This document shows positions 7,776-17,146 of a stretch of 53,586 nt of DNA, in pieces. Source of the stretch: Rhodocyclaceae bacterium UBA2271 (GTDB lineage: Bacteria; Pseudomonadota; Gammaproteobacteria; Burkholderiales; Rhodocyclaceae). The stretch lies in assembly GCA_002347405.1 (NCBI GenBank), contig DDXB01000055.1, positions 1 to 53,586 on the forward strand, written 5' to 3'. The notes beneath the pieces are model-generated. The model worked only from the letters and a program-made list of their open reading frames with translations. It had not been told where the DNA came from and made no database searches. A program made the position numbers and the translations under genes. The number at the start of each line of letters is the position of its first letter. The stretch's first letter is position 1.

Positions 7776-7890
7776 AAAGTCGGCGCTGGCGGTACGGCAC
7801 CGCCGGAACGCCGCCACCCGGGTACGGCACCGCCGGAACGCCATCACCCGGGGACGGCACCGCCGGAACGCCATCACCCGGGGACGGCGG
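7776..7890 (+). repeat. Core repeat copy 2 followed by three 30-bp tandem units
   Basis: AAAGTCGGCGCTGGC (7776-7790) leads straight into three 30-base units at 7791, 7821 and 7851, plus a partial unit at 7881. Each unit begins GGTACGGCACCGCCGGAACG or GGGACGG... and ends in CACCCG. The array ends about 17 bases before the start codon of the next gene, next to a CATAAT motif at 7891. Confidence 0.92.
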
Positions 7891-7906
7891 CATAATACGT
7901 ACCATC

Positions 7907-8935
7907 ATGCAAATCAATCTCAAGGCTTTCGCCATGCTGGCGGCGCTGCCGCTGCTGGCCGCTTGTGGCCAGGACGCCGCACCGCCCGCAGCGTCGTCCC
8001 CGTCCGTGCCGACCTTTACTCTGGCGCAGGTCGCGGACGTCGCGATTTATCCGGAGCGGAGCGCACCCGCTGCGGTGATCGGCAAAAACGAGGCGCGGCT
8101 TTCGGCTGAGGTGGCGGCCACCATTCGCGCGCTGCCGGTCGATGTCGGCCAGATCGTGAAGCGCGGTGCGGTCGTGGCCCAACTTGATCCGCGCGATGCC
8201 GAACTGGCATTGGAACGTGCCGCGGCGGCGCTGGCGCAGGCGGCGGCGCGGCATGGCCAGGCGCAATCGCAATTGGCGCGCGCGCGTGCCCTGCGTGAAA
8301 AAAACTTCTACTCGGCCGAGGCCCTGACCCAGCGCGAAACCGATTTGCTGGCTGCCGCCGCCGATCTGCGCGCGGTGACGGCGCAGCGCGATACCGCGCG
8401 TCACGTTCTCCAGAAACATACCTTGCGGGCGCCGTTCGATGCCATCGTGCGCAGCCGCAGCGGCCAGCTTGGCGAACTGGCCAGCCCGGGCATGGTCTTG
8501 CTGACACTGGTCGATCACAGCGAACTGCAGTTGGCGGCACAACTGCAACCGCATGACGCCGAATCGCTGGGGAAGGCCGCTGCCCCGGTGTTTGCTGCCG
8601 CGGCAGGGACTCACCCGCTCAAACTGCTGCGCGTCTCGCCCGCCCTGCATCGCGAATCACGCAGCATCGAAGCGCGCTTGGTCTTTACCGGGCCGCCGCC
8701 GCCCGCCGGGCTGGAGGGACGTCTGCTCTGGCGTGAACAGCAGGCCTATCTGCCGGCCGAATTGCTGGTGCGCCGCGCCGGCCGGCTGGGTGTCTTCGTC
8801 GCCGCGGAAGGCAGGGCGCGCTTTCATCCCCTGCCGGAAGCGCAGGAAGGTCGCCCGCCGGCAATCGATTTGCCCGCCGCCACGCAGATCGTCACCCAGG
8901 GCCGGCATGCCTTGCAGGATGGCATGCCACTGTAA
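7907..8935 (+). CDS. RND efflux periplasmic adaptor lipoprotein (first pump)
   Basis: This is a membrane fusion protein that links an RND permease to an outer-membrane channel. The 342 residues begin with a lipoprotein signal: hydrophobic MLAALPLLAACG, with the lipobox Cys near residue 20. The lipoyl/barrel-sandwich half-motif EVAATIRALPVDVGQIVKRGAVVAQLDPRD follows, then an Ala/Gln-rich alpha-hairpin and the returning LRAPFDAIVRSRSGQLGELASPG. The ATG at 7907 is preferred because an in-frame start further upstream would translate the tandem repeat array. The stop lies 5 bases before the permease start, so the pair is an operon. Substrate is not evident. Confidence 0.88.
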   Translation: MQINLKAFAMLAALPLLAACGQDAAPPAASSPSVPTFTLAQVADVAIYPERSAPAAVIGKNEARLSAEVAATIRALPVDVGQIVKRGAVVAQLDPRDAELALERAAAALAQAAARHGQAQSQLARARALREKNFYSAEALTQRETDLLAAAADLRAVTAQRDTARHVLQKHTLRAPFDAIVRSRSGQLGELASPGMVLLTLVDHSELQLAAQLQPHDAESLGKAAAPVFAAAAGTHPLKLLRVSPALHRESRSIEARLVFTGPPPPAGLEGRLLWREQQAYLPAELLVRRAGRLGVFVAAEGRARFHPLPEAQEGRPPAIDLPAATQIVTQGRHALQDGMPL

Positions 8936-8940
8936 TAATC

Positions 8941-11900
8941 GTGAAACTCTACAGGCAGTTGCTGGAGAACCACCCACTCGCCAACATCACCTTCCTGGTG
9001 GTGCTGGTGATGGGGACGTTAGCCTATCTGACGATGCCGCGCGAGCAGGACCCGGAGATCAATTTCAACTGGGTGGTGATCACCACGGTGCTGCCCGGCG
9101 CATCTGCCGAGGATGTCGAAAAACGTGTCACCACGCCGCTGGAAGACGCGATCAAGGGCATCGCCGATGTGCGCTTCTCGATGTCGTCCTCGCGCGAAAA
9201 TGTCTCCAACATCCTGGTGCGCTTCCACGACATTTCCGAGCGCGTTTTCGACAAGCGGGTGAACGACCTGCGGCGCGATGTCCAGAACAAGGCCAAGAGC
9301 GAACTGCCGGCCGAGGCGAAAGATCCGCGCATTCTCGAGGTCACGACATCGAACGGATTCCCGACGGCGCTGGTGCTGGTCACCGGCCAGGCGGCCGACG
9401 AGGTCCTGCGGCGCCACGCGCGCATGCTGCGTGACGATTTCGAGCGCATGACCGGTATTGACCAGGTGTTTGCCACCGGCCTGCGCAGTCCGGAGTTGCT
9501 GGTCGAGTATGACCCCATGGCGCTGGCCAACCGCGGGCTGACGGGTGTCGATGTCGCCGATGCGACCCATGCCTGGTTCCGTGACACCTTTGCCGGCAAG
9601 ATCGAAACCGGGAGTGGCGTGGCAGAAGATAATCGCCGCGATGCCTGGCTGGTGCGCGTGGTCGGCCAGCACGTCGATCCCGAGCGCGTGGCGCAGATTC
9701 CGGTCGGCAAGGGCCGGGATCAGGCGACGCTTTCCAGCGTGGCCGAGGTTTCGCGCAGCCACGCCAAGGCCGGCAGCCTGGCCAGCTATGACGGCAAGCC
9801 GGCGGTGATGCTTGCCATCACCAAGAAAAGCCGGATCAACACCCTGGATCTGCTCGATCAGGTAAAGGCGTTCATCGCCGTGAAAAATCCCCTGCTGGCG
9901 GCCGATGGCATCCAGCTGCGGTTGCTCGACGATCAGACCATCCCGACGCGCGAATCGATCCGCATCATGGAAACGAACGCGCTGATCGGCCTGCTGGTGG
10001 TGCTGGCCAGTTGCTGGCTGTTTCTCGGCATGCGCATCGCCCTGCTGGTCGCGCTCGGCATTCCGTTCTCGCTGGGCGGCGCCTTTGCCATCCTGTCGGC
10101 ACTCGGCTACACCTTGAACATTTCCGTGCTGCTCGGCGTGGTGATCGTGCTCGGCATGCTGATCGACGATGCCGTGGTGATGGTCGAAACGATCTACTAC
10201 AAGATGCAGCGCGGCATGGCCGCCCTGGAGGCCTCGATCGATGCGCTACGCGAGGTGTTCGCGCCAGTCACTGCCTCGGTGCTGACCACCATGGCGGCTT
10301 TCCTGCCGCTGATGCTGTTGCCGGGCATTGTCGGCAAGTTCATGTTCATCATTCCCTTCGTCGTCACGCTGGGCCTGGCGATCAGCCTGATCCAGGCTTA
10401 CTGGATGCTGCCCGTGCACGTCGTCGTTTCAAGCCGGCGCACGTCACCGGTCGTGAACGACTGGCGCAGCAGATTCAACCATCGGCTACGCGTGAAGTAT
10501 TCGCGCTGGCTGATCACCGCGCTGCGTCACCCGCGGCGGGCGCTGGTGATTGTCCTGCTGGCGCTGGGGCTGGCGGTCACCGCGGTGGCTGGCGGCATGG
10601 TGCGCGTGCAATTCTTCGCCTTCGATCCCCTGCGCATCTTCTACGTCAATGTCGACATGCCGGCCAGCGCGCCCATCGAGACCAGCCTGGCACAAGCCGA
10701 GCGCATCGAGACGCGCGTCAGGCAGCACCTGCAGGCAGGCGAGGCGCGCAATACCGCCGCTTACGCCGGCGTCAAGTTCACCGATACCGAGCCGCTCTAC
10801 GGCGAGGCCTACGGGCAGGTGGTCGTGTCATTGAATCCGAAAGGCGCGGGACGCGACGTGCAGGAGATCGTCGCTGCGATGCGCGCCGACATCGAGGCAT
10901 TGCCGAGCCCGGGCAAGATCACCTTCACCATGCTGTCCGGCGGTCCGCCGCTGGAGAAACCCGTGAAGGCGCGCGTCCGCGGTGATGATCCGCTTGAGCT
11001 GCGCGTTGCCGCCGATGCGCTGTTCGCTGTTGTCGCGGCGATTCCCGGCGCCCGGGATGTGGCCGATGACGACATCCCCGGCCGACCGCAACTGGTGCTG
11101 GAGCTCGACCGCGAGGCGCTGCGCGCGGCGGGGCTGGATGCCGGTCGTGTGGCGCGGCTGGTGCGGCTCGCCGTCGATGGCGAAATCGTCGCGGAGACGC
11201 GCGATCAGGGCGAAAAACTCGAGTTGCGGGTGCGTGCGAAGCACCGCAAGGATGGCAGCGTTGGTCCCGATATCCTGCAATTGCTCGATAGTCCGGTGGC
11301 ACTGGCAAATTCACCCGGTGGCCAGACCACCACGCTGGGCGCCCTGGTGCGGGCCGAAACGCGCACCGGCAAGGGCGCCATCAAGCACTACAATCTGGTG
11401 CGCGCGATTACGGTGGAAGCCGACCTCGACAAGGCCGTTACCGATACCGTCGCGGCCAACCGCATCATCCGGGCCGAATGGGCGAAGCTGGCCGGGCAAT
11501 TCCCCAACACCGGCATCGATTTTTCCGGCGAGCTGGACGACATCCAGGAAAGCCTGGATGCCATGCTGGTGTTGTTCGGCTTTGGCGTCGGGCTTATCTA
11601 CCTGATTCTCGCCGCGCAGTTCAAGAGCTACTTTCAGCCGCTGTTGATCCTTGTCACCGTGCCGCTCGCCTTTACCGGGGTGGCGCTCGGCCTGCTGGTG
11701 TCGCGCAACCCGCTGTCGCTTTACACGCTGTATGGCGTGATTGCGCTGACCGGCATCGCCGTCAACTCGGCCATCGTGCTGATCGCCGCCGCCAATGAGC
11801 GCCTGAAGGGTGGCATGAGCGTGCTGCATGCCACCGTCTATGCGGCGCGCCGCCGTGTGGTGCCGATCCTGATCACCTCGGTGACCACCGTCGGCGGGCT

Positions 11901-12066
11901 GTTCTCGCTGGCGTTCGGCCTGGCCGGCAAGTCGCTCCTGTGGGGGCCGGTGGCGGCATCGATCGTCTGGGGCCTGGCGTTTTCCACCATCCTCACGCTG
12001 TTTGTCATTCCTCTGTTGTACTGGATGGCCATGCGCCGCAATAATGGTCTGTCCAAGCGAAAGTAG
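8941..12066 (+). CDS. RND efflux permease (first pump, AcrB/HAE-like)
   Basis: This 1041-residue inner-membrane proton antiporter has the RND layout: an N-terminal helix, a large periplasmic loop, six helices, a second loop and six more helices. The family motifs PREQDPEINF and LPGASAEDVEKRVTTPLE are present, as is the transmembrane-4 proton relay GMLIDDAVVMVE with both Asp residues. By eye, the position matching Lys940 of AcrB is Val (IAVNSAIVLI), so the relay differs from AcrB; some RND subfamilies tolerate this. The start codon is GTG, 5 bases after the adaptor stop. It probably uses the TolC-type channel encoded at 17.5 kb. Confidence 0.9.
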   Translation: MKLYRQLLENHPLANITFLVVLVMGTLAYLTMPREQDPEINFNWVVITTVLPGASAEDVEKRVTTPLEDAIKGIADVRFSMSSSRENVSNILVRFHDISERVFDKRVNDLRRDVQNKAKSELPAEAKDPRILEVTTSNGFPTALVLVTGQAADEVLRRHARMLRDDFERMTGIDQVFATGLRSPELLVEYDPMALANRGLTGVDVADATHAWFRDTFAGKIETGSGVAEDNRRDAWLVRVVGQHVDPERVAQIPVGKGRDQATLSSVAEVSRSHAKAGSLASYDGKPAVMLAITKKSRINTLDLLDQVKAFIAVKNPLLAADGIQLRLLDDQTIPTRESIRIMETNALIGLLVVLASCWLFLGMRIALLVALGIPFSLGGAFAILSALGYTLNISVLLGVVIVLGMLIDDAVVMVETIYYKMQRGMAALEASIDALREVFAPVTASVLTTMAAFLPLMLLPGIVGKFMFIIPFVVTLGLAISLIQAYWMLPVHVVVSSRRTSPVVNDWRSRFNHRLRVKYSRWLITALRHPRRALVIVLLALGLAVTAVAGGMVRVQFFAFDPLRIFYVNVDMPASAPIETSLAQAERIETRVRQHLQAGEARNTAAYAGVKFTDTEPLYGEAYGQVVVSLNPKGAGRDVQEIVAAMRADIEALPSPGKITFTMLSGGPPLEKPVKARVRGDDPLELRVAADALFAVVAAIPGARDVADDDIPGRPQLVLELDREALRAAGLDAGRVARLVRLAVDGEIVAETRDQGEKLELRVRAKHRKDGSVGPDILQLLDSPVALANSPGGQTTTLGALVRAETRTGKGAIKHYNLVRAITVEADLDKAVTDTVAANRIIRAEWAKLAGQFPNTGIDFSGELDDIQESLDAMLVLFGFGVGLIYLILAAQFKSYFQPLLILVTVPLAFTGVALGLLVSRNPLSLYTLYGVIALTGIAVNSAIVLIAAANERLKGGMSVLHATVYAARRRVVPILITSVTTVGGLFSLAFGLAGKSLLWGPVAASIVWGLAFSTILTLFVIPLLYWMAMRRNNGLSKRK

Positions 12067-12068
12067 GC

Positions 12069-12137
12069 TCACCCCGTAAACGCCGCTTCGCGCCGTTCTC
12101 CCCTCAAGGGGCAAAACACTTGGGGCGGCCCGGCGTG
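12069..12137 (+). repeat. Family A dispersed repeat between the two RND operons
   Basis: It shares CGTAAACGCCGCTTCGCG, CGTTCTCCCC, CAAGGGG and the terminal ACTTGGGGCGGCCCGGCGTG with the copies at 2005-2159. It fills nearly all of the 90-bp gap between the first permease and the second adaptor, ending 19 bases before the adaptor ATG. Confidence 0.88.
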
Positions 12138-12156
12138 TTTTTTGAAAGGTTATGCA

Positions 12157-13191
12157 ATGAAATCCTGGTGGCTGATCCTTGTTCCCCTGCTGGCAGCTTG
12201 CAGCGAAAAACTGCCGCCACCGGATGTCGTCGTCACCGGGCCCAAACTCGTCAAGGCCTTGAAAGTCGGCGCTGGCGGGACGGCGCACGAGCAGCGTTAC
12301 AGCGGCGAAGTGCGTGCGCGCATCGAATCGACACTGGGTTTCCGCGTCGGCGGCAAGCTGACCGCGCGCCTGGTCGATGCCGGCGCCCGGGTGAAGGCGG
12401 GGCAGGCGCTGGCGCGCCTCGATCCGGCTGATGCCCAACTGACGGTTGCGCAGGCTGAGGCCAACCGCACACTGGCGGCCGCCGAATTGCAGCGCAGCCG
12501 CGAACTGAAGGTGAAGAATTTCATCAGCCAGGCCGCGCTTGATGCCAAAGACACTGCCGCCAAGGCCGCCGAGGCGCAGGCGCAACTGGCAAAAAATCAG
12601 GCCGCCTACACCACGCTGGTGGCCGACGCCGCCGGCGTCGTGGCTGCCGTGCTGGCCGAGCCGGGCCAGGTGGTGGCAGCGGGCCAGGGCGTGTTTCGCA
12701 TCGCCCGCGACGGCGAGCGCGAGGTGGCGGTCAACATCCCCGAATCGCGGCTTGCCGGATTGAGCATCGGCGCCGCCGCGACAGTGGAGTTGTGGGCGGG
12801 GCAGGGCAATGCCGGCGGCAAGACCTATCGCGGCCGGCTGCGCGAACTGGCGCCGGTGGCCGATCCGGCGACGCGCACCTTCGCGGCGCGCATCGCCATC
12901 CTCGATGCCGATGCCGCAGTGTCGCTCGGCATGACGGCCAGTGTCAGCTTCGCAACGGATGGCGACGCACAAATCGTCGTGCCGCTCGCCGCGATCCTGC
13001 AACACGGTGAGCAGGCCACAGTGTGGGTGATCGGGGCGGATGCCACGGTCAGTCAGCGCGTCGTCGACATCGCGCGTTACGGCGATGCCGGCGCGGTGCT
13101 CAAAAGCGGCCTGAATGCGGACGAACAGATTGTCGCCGCCGGTGCCTTCAAGCTCGTTGCCGGCGAAAAGGTACGGATCGCCGCGCCATGA
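12157..13191 (+). CDS. RND efflux periplasmic adaptor lipoprotein (second pump)
   Basis: The 344-residue membrane fusion protein has a lipoprotein signal (MKSWWLILVPLLAACSEK, lipobox Cys at about 15). It then shows the barrel-sandwich motif YSGEVRARIESTLGFRVGGK, VDAGARVKAGQALARLDPAD, an alpha-hairpin and VVAAVLAEPGQVVAAGQGVF. The ATG at 12157 has AAAGG upstream and is preferred over an in-frame TTG at 12142. Residues about 36-43 (KVGAGGTA) are encoded by a copy of the dispersed core repeat at 12262. The stop overlaps the next permease as ATGA, so the two are translationally coupled. Confidence 0.88.
   Translation: MKSWWLILVPLLAACSEKLPPPDVVVTGPKLVKALKVGAGGTAHEQRYSGEVRARIESTLGFRVGGKLTARLVDAGARVKAGQALARLDPADAQLTVAQAEANRTLAAAELQRSRELKVKNFISQAALDAKDTAAKAAEAQAQLAKNQAAYTTLVADAAGVVAAVLAEPGQVVAAGQGVFRIARDGEREVAVNIPESRLAGLSIGAAATVELWAGQGNAGGKTYRGRLRELAPVADPATRTFAARIAILDADAAVSLGMTASVSFATDGDAQIVVPLAAILQHGEQATVWVIGADATVSQRVVDIARYGDAGAVLKSGLNADEQIVAAGAFKLVAGEKVRIAAP
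12262..12285 (+). repeat. Core repeat copy 3, in-frame in the second RND adaptor
   Basis: The core AAAGTCGGCGCTGGC followed by GGGACGGCG is read as KVGAGGTA. The same peptide appears in WaaA from copy 4, although the proteins are unrelated. Confidence 0.88.
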
Positions 13192-16100
13192 AGAATATCA
13201 ACCTCTCGGAATGGGCACTCGAACACCCGTCGATGGTGCTCTATTTGATGATCGTGCTGCTGGTGGGTGGCGTGCTGGCCTTCTTCCAGCTCGGTCGCGC
13301 CGAGGATCCGGATTTCACCTTCAAGGTCATGGTGGTGCGCACCCAGTGGCCGGGCGCGACGGCGCTGCAGGTCGAGGCAGAATTGACCGAGCGCATCGAG
13401 AAGAAATTGCAGGAAACACCTTATGTCGATGTGATCAAGTCCGCGTCGCGCGCCGGTGAATCGCTGGTATTCATCCAGCTCAAGGACTACACGCCCAAGG
13501 CCGAGGTGCCCGAGTCGTGGCGGCAGGTGCGCAAGAAGCTCGACGACATCCGCCATCAGTTGCCGGCCGGCGTGCAGGGACCATTTCCGAATGACGAATT
13601 CGGCGACGTCTATGTCAACATTTATGCGCTGACCGGCGACGGTTACGATCCGGCCGAGTTGCGGCGCGCGGCGGTGCGCATGGCACGTGAACTACGCAGC
13701 CTGGATGACGTCAAGAAAGTCGACCTGCTTGGTGTGCAGGATGAAAAAATTTACGTCGAAGTCGCCCCGCCGCGGCTGGCGAGCCTCGGGCTGACGCCTA
13801 GCCAGGTCGCCGAGGCTCTGGCCAGACAGAATGCCGTTGCCCCGGCCGGCTTCGTCGAGACCAGCAGTGATCGCGTGCGTTTGCGCGTGAGTGGCGGCTT
13901 CGATACGGTGGAGCAGATTCGCGCCACGCCGCTCGCGGTCGGTGGCCGGCAGATTCGCCTGGGCGACATTGCCGAGGTGCGGCGCGGGCTGGCCGACCCG
14001 CCCAACCCAAAGATGCGGGTGGCCGGCAAAGATGCCGTCGGGATTGCCGTGGTGATGGCCCGGGGCGGCAACGCCATCCAGCTGGGGGCGAGGCTGCGGG
14101 CGAAGATCGAGCGCCTGTCCGGCGAGCTGCCACTGGGTATGGCGGTGAGCACCGTGGCCGACCAGCCCGCCGTCGCGCAGGTGGCGCTCAACCTGTTCAT
14201 GAAAACGCTGGCCGAGGCCGTCGCCATCGTGCTGGCGGTCAGCTTTCTCACGCTGGGTTTCCGCACCGGCATGGTGGTGGCGCTATCGATTCCGCTGGTG
14301 CTGGCCATGACCTTTTTGCTGATGAAGTTCTTCGGCATCGACCTGCACCGCATCTCGCTGGGTGCGCTGATCATTGCGCTTGGCCTGCTGGTCGATGATG
14401 CGATCATCGCCGTGGAGATGATGGTGGTGAAGATCGAGCAGGGCTGGGAGAAGTTCAAGGCCGCCACCTTCGCCTATACCTCGACCGCCTTCCCGATGTT
14501 GACCGGCACGCTGATCACGGTGGCCGGTTTCACGCCGGTGGGCTTTGCCAAGTCGGGCGCCGGCGAATTCGCTTTCGCGATTTTCGCCGTGACGACCATC
14601 GCGTTGTTGACCTCATGGATCGTGGCGGTGATCTTCACGCCCTGGCTCGGCTACAAGCTGCTCGACGAGAAAGCCTTGCGGAAGTTCGGCCAGGAACATC
14701 ATGGCGACCCCTACGACACGCCTTTCTACCGGCGTTTTCGCGCGCTGTTGACCTGGTGCCTGCGGCGGCGCTGGACGGTGATTGTGGCGAGCGTGCTGGC
14801 CTTCGTGCTGGGCATGGTGCTGTTCAATACCGCCGTGCAGAAGCAGTTTTTCCCGCCCTCGTCGCGTCCCGAGCTGCTGGTCGACCTGTGGCTGCCGCAG
14901 GGTGCCGCGCTGAAGGCAACCGAGATCGAGGTGAGGCGCGTCGAGGCGCTATTGGCGGGCGATGAAAATATTTCACACTTTTCGGCCTACGTCGGCAACG
15001 GCGCGCCGCGCTTCTACCTGCCGCTCGATCAGCAACTGTTCAGCGACAACTTCGGCCAACTGGTGATCGTGACCAAGGGTTTCGACGAGCGCGAGGCGGT
15101 ACGCAGTCGGCTGATGACCGCTTTTCAGGCGCCGGACGGTTCGTGGAGCCATCTGCGCACGCGCGTGCAACGGCTGGAAAACGGCCCGCCGGTAGGCTAC
15201 CCGGTGGTGTTTCGCGTCGTCGGCGAAAACGTCGAAACGCTGCGTGGCATAGCCGGCGAAGTGGCGACGGTGATGCGCGGCAATCCCGACATTCGCGACG
15301 TGCATCTGGACTGGAACGAAAAGGCCAAGAGCGTCCGGGTGGACATCGACCAGGCGCGCGCCCGCGTGCTCGGCGTGTCCAGCCAGGATGTGGCGCAGGC
15401 CTTGCAGGCGCATCAGGTCGGTGCGACGCTGACGCAGTTCCGCGAGGGTGACCAGTTGATCGACATCGTCTGGCGTGCCGGCGGTCCCGAGCGTGGCAGC
15501 CTTGACCGCCTGGCCGACCTGCCGGTGCCGCTGGCCGGTGGAAAATGGGTGCCGCTGGCCCAGGTTGCCAAGCTCGTCCCGGTATTGGAGGAGGGGGTCA
15601 TCTGGCGTCGCGACCGCCTGCCGGCGATCCAGATCCGTGCCGATCTGGCCAGCTCGAAGGTGACCGGGCCGACCGTCTCGCAGCGCATTGATCCGCAGCT
15701 TGCCGACATCCGCGCCCGCTTGCCGCCGGGCTATCACGTTGCCATCGGCGGGACCATCGAGGAGTCGGCCAAGAACGAAAATGCGCTGAAGGCCGTCGTA
15801 CCGCTGATGTTCATCGCCGTCATCACCCTGCTGATGATCCAGCTGCAAAGCATCAAGCGTACCGTGCTGGCGCTGTTGACCGCACCGCTCGGCCTGATCG
15901 GCGTGGCGCTGGCGTTGATTGCTTTTGACAAGCCCTTCGGCTTTGTCGCCAACCTGGGTGTTATTGCGTTGCTGGGCATGATCCTGCGCAACTCGGTGAT
16001 TCTGCTCGACCAGATCGAGCAGGACGAAACAGCCGGCAAGAGCACCTGGGATGCCATCATCGGTTCGGCGGTACGCCGCTTTCGCCCGATCATGCTGACC

Positions 16101-16280
16101 GCCGGGACGGCGGTGCTGGCGATGATTCCGCTGTCCCGGCAGATCTTCTGGGGGCCGATGGCGGTGGCCATCATGGGCGGCCTGATCATCGCCACGGCAC
16201 TGACCTTGCTCTTCCTGCCCGCCCTTTACGCCGCGTGGTACCGTGTCAATGAACCCACCCCGCCAGGAGCGCCGGCGTAA
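13188..16280 (+). CDS. RND efflux permease (second pump)
   Basis: This 1030-residue RND proton-driven exporter of the inner membrane is clearly different in sequence from the first pump. It starts MKNINLSEWALEHPSMVLYLM, has the early motif GRAEDPDFTFKVMVV, the QWPGATALQVEAELTERIEK loop and the transmembrane-4 relay GLLVDDAIIAVEMM with two Asp. The residue aligned with AcrB Lys940 is Arg (GMILRNSVILLDQ). The ATG at 13188 overlaps the adaptor stop (ATGA). It ends with a short Pro/Ala tail. With the adjacent adaptor it forms a complete inner-membrane unit; the outer-membrane channel is probably the TolC 1.2 kb downstream. Confidence 0.9.
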   Translation: MKNINLSEWALEHPSMVLYLMIVLLVGGVLAFFQLGRAEDPDFTFKVMVVRTQWPGATALQVEAELTERIEKKLQETPYVDVIKSASRAGESLVFIQLKDYTPKAEVPESWRQVRKKLDDIRHQLPAGVQGPFPNDEFGDVYVNIYALTGDGYDPAELRRAAVRMARELRSLDDVKKVDLLGVQDEKIYVEVAPPRLASLGLTPSQVAEALARQNAVAPAGFVETSSDRVRLRVSGGFDTVEQIRATPLAVGGRQIRLGDIAEVRRGLADPPNPKMRVAGKDAVGIAVVMARGGNAIQLGARLRAKIERLSGELPLGMAVSTVADQPAVAQVALNLFMKTLAEAVAIVLAVSFLTLGFRTGMVVALSIPLVLAMTFLLMKFFGIDLHRISLGALIIALGLLVDDAIIAVEMMVVKIEQGWEKFKAATFAYTSTAFPMLTGTLITVAGFTPVGFAKSGAGEFAFAIFAVTTIALLTSWIVAVIFTPWLGYKLLDEKALRKFGQEHHGDPYDTPFYRRFRALLTWCLRRRWTVIVASVLAFVLGMVLFNTAVQKQFFPPSSRPELLVDLWLPQGAALKATEIEVRRVEALLAGDENISHFSAYVGNGAPRFYLPLDQQLFSDNFGQLVIVTKGFDEREAVRSRLMTAFQAPDGSWSHLRTRVQRLENGPPVGYPVVFRVVGENVETLRGIAGEVATVMRGNPDIRDVHLDWNEKAKSVRVDIDQARARVLGVSSQDVAQALQAHQVGATLTQFREGDQLIDIVWRAGGPERGSLDRLADLPVPLAGGKWVPLAQVAKLVPVLEEGVIWRRDRLPAIQIRADLASSKVTGPTVSQRIDPQLADIRARLPPGYHVAIGGTIEESAKNENALKAVVPLMFIAVITLLMIQLQSIKRTVLALLTAPLGLIGVALALIAFDKPFGFVANLGVIALLGMILRNSVILLDQIEQDETAGKSTWDAIIGSAVRRFRPIMLTAGTAVLAMIPLSRQIFWGPMAVAIMGGLIIATALTLLFLPALYAAWYRVNEPTPPGAPA

Positions 16281-16330
16281 AATAGCCCATCTTGTCTTGC
16301 CCGCCAACGCCCCCATTTTGGAGACATCCC

Positions 16331-17005
16331 ATGAACTACGAACAAGCCCGCCACAACATGATCGAGCAGCAACTACGCACCGCCGAGATGCTGTCGGCGG
16401 CGGTGGTTGAGTTGCTGTATGCCGACCAGCGCGAAAACTATGTGCCGGATGCCTACCGCGCCCTCGCCTTTGCCGATTGCGCCATTCCGCTCTCGCCCAC
16501 GGCGGCGATGCTGACGCCCAAGCTCGAAGCGCGCATCCTGCAGACGGCCAGCCTGAAGCGCAGCGACCGGGCACTCGAAATCGGCACCGGTTCCGGTCAC
16601 ATGGCGGCCTTGCTGGCCGAGCAGGCGCAACAGGTGTGGACGCTGGAAATCGATCCGGCGCTCGCCGAGCGCGCACGCCGCAATCTGGTCAATGACGGCG
16701 TGGCCAATGTGACGGTCGAGGTCGGCGATGGCCTGGCTGGCCTGCCCGCCTCGCTTGCCAGCCATGCGCCTTTCGATTTCATCCTGGTTTCGGGCGGCGT
16801 GGCTGAAGTGCCGGCAGCGCTGCTCGCCCAGTTGAAGATTGGCGGCCGGCTGCTGGCCTTTGTCGCCCCCGTTGGCATTGCGCCGGTCATGAAGTTGCGG
16901 CTGGTCACGCGCCAGACCGAGACTGCCTATAGCAGCCTCGACCTGCTCGAAACCGACGTGCCGATGCTGCAAAGCGCTGCCCCAACGGAGCGCTTTACTT
17001 TTTAA
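16331..17005 (+). CDS. pcm: Protein-L-isoaspartate O-methyltransferase
   Basis: This cytosolic SAM-dependent repair enzyme of the PCMT family methylates isoaspartyl residues in damaged proteins. The 224 residues carry MIEQQLRTAEMLS at the N-terminus, the family segment PLSPTAAMLTPKLEARILQ and the SAM-binding motif ALEIGTGSGHMAALLA near residue 77. FDFILVSGGVAEVP, GGRLLAFV and a C-terminal region follow. The ATG at 16331 follows a plausible GGAGA ribosome site. In related betaproteobacteria pcm, a rhodanese and tolC form a conserved group, as here. Confidence 0.9.
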   Translation: MNYEQARHNMIEQQLRTAEMLSAAVVELLYADQRENYVPDAYRALAFADCAIPLSPTAAMLTPKLEARILQTASLKRSDRALEIGTGSGHMAALLAEQAQQVWTLEIDPALAERARRNLVNDGVANVTVEVGDGLAGLPASLASHAPFDFILVSGGVAEVPAALLAQLKIGGRLLAFVAPVGIAPVMKLRLVTRQTETAYSSLDLLETDVPMLQSAAPTERFTF

Positions 17006-17039
17006 TGAAAGCAATTGCTCAGGTGCTCATCGAAAACCC

Positions 17040-17119
17040 CGTCATTCCGGCACAAGCCGGAATCCAGGAATGTCACCCGGCCACAAAAGCACTGGATTCC
17101 GGCTTACGCCGGAATGACG
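17040..17119. repeat. Inverted-repeat pair (REP/MITE-like, CGTCATTCCGGC type)
   Basis: Two 28-bp arms (17040-17067 and 17092-17119) are inverted relative to each other and differ at two central positions. Each arm is itself a hairpin (ATTCCGGC..GCCGGAAT). This type of intergenic repeat is widespread in proteobacteria. It sits between pcm and the rhodanese gene. Confidence 0.9.
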
Positions 17120-17146
17120 AACAGTGGACCTGCTGAGTCGTTGGTA

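Noticed and set aside
7791..7890. CRISPR array
   Set aside because: The 30-bp units are directly adjacent with no spacers and there are no cas genes; it is a simple tandem repeat.
11311..13005. 564-codon open frame on the minus strand
   Set aside because: It is antisense to the RND permease and adaptor and has His/Arg/Gln-rich low-complexity composition typical of GC-rich shadows.
14973..16676. 567-codon minus-strand open frame
   Set aside because: It is antisense to the second RND permease; the product shows no family motifs.
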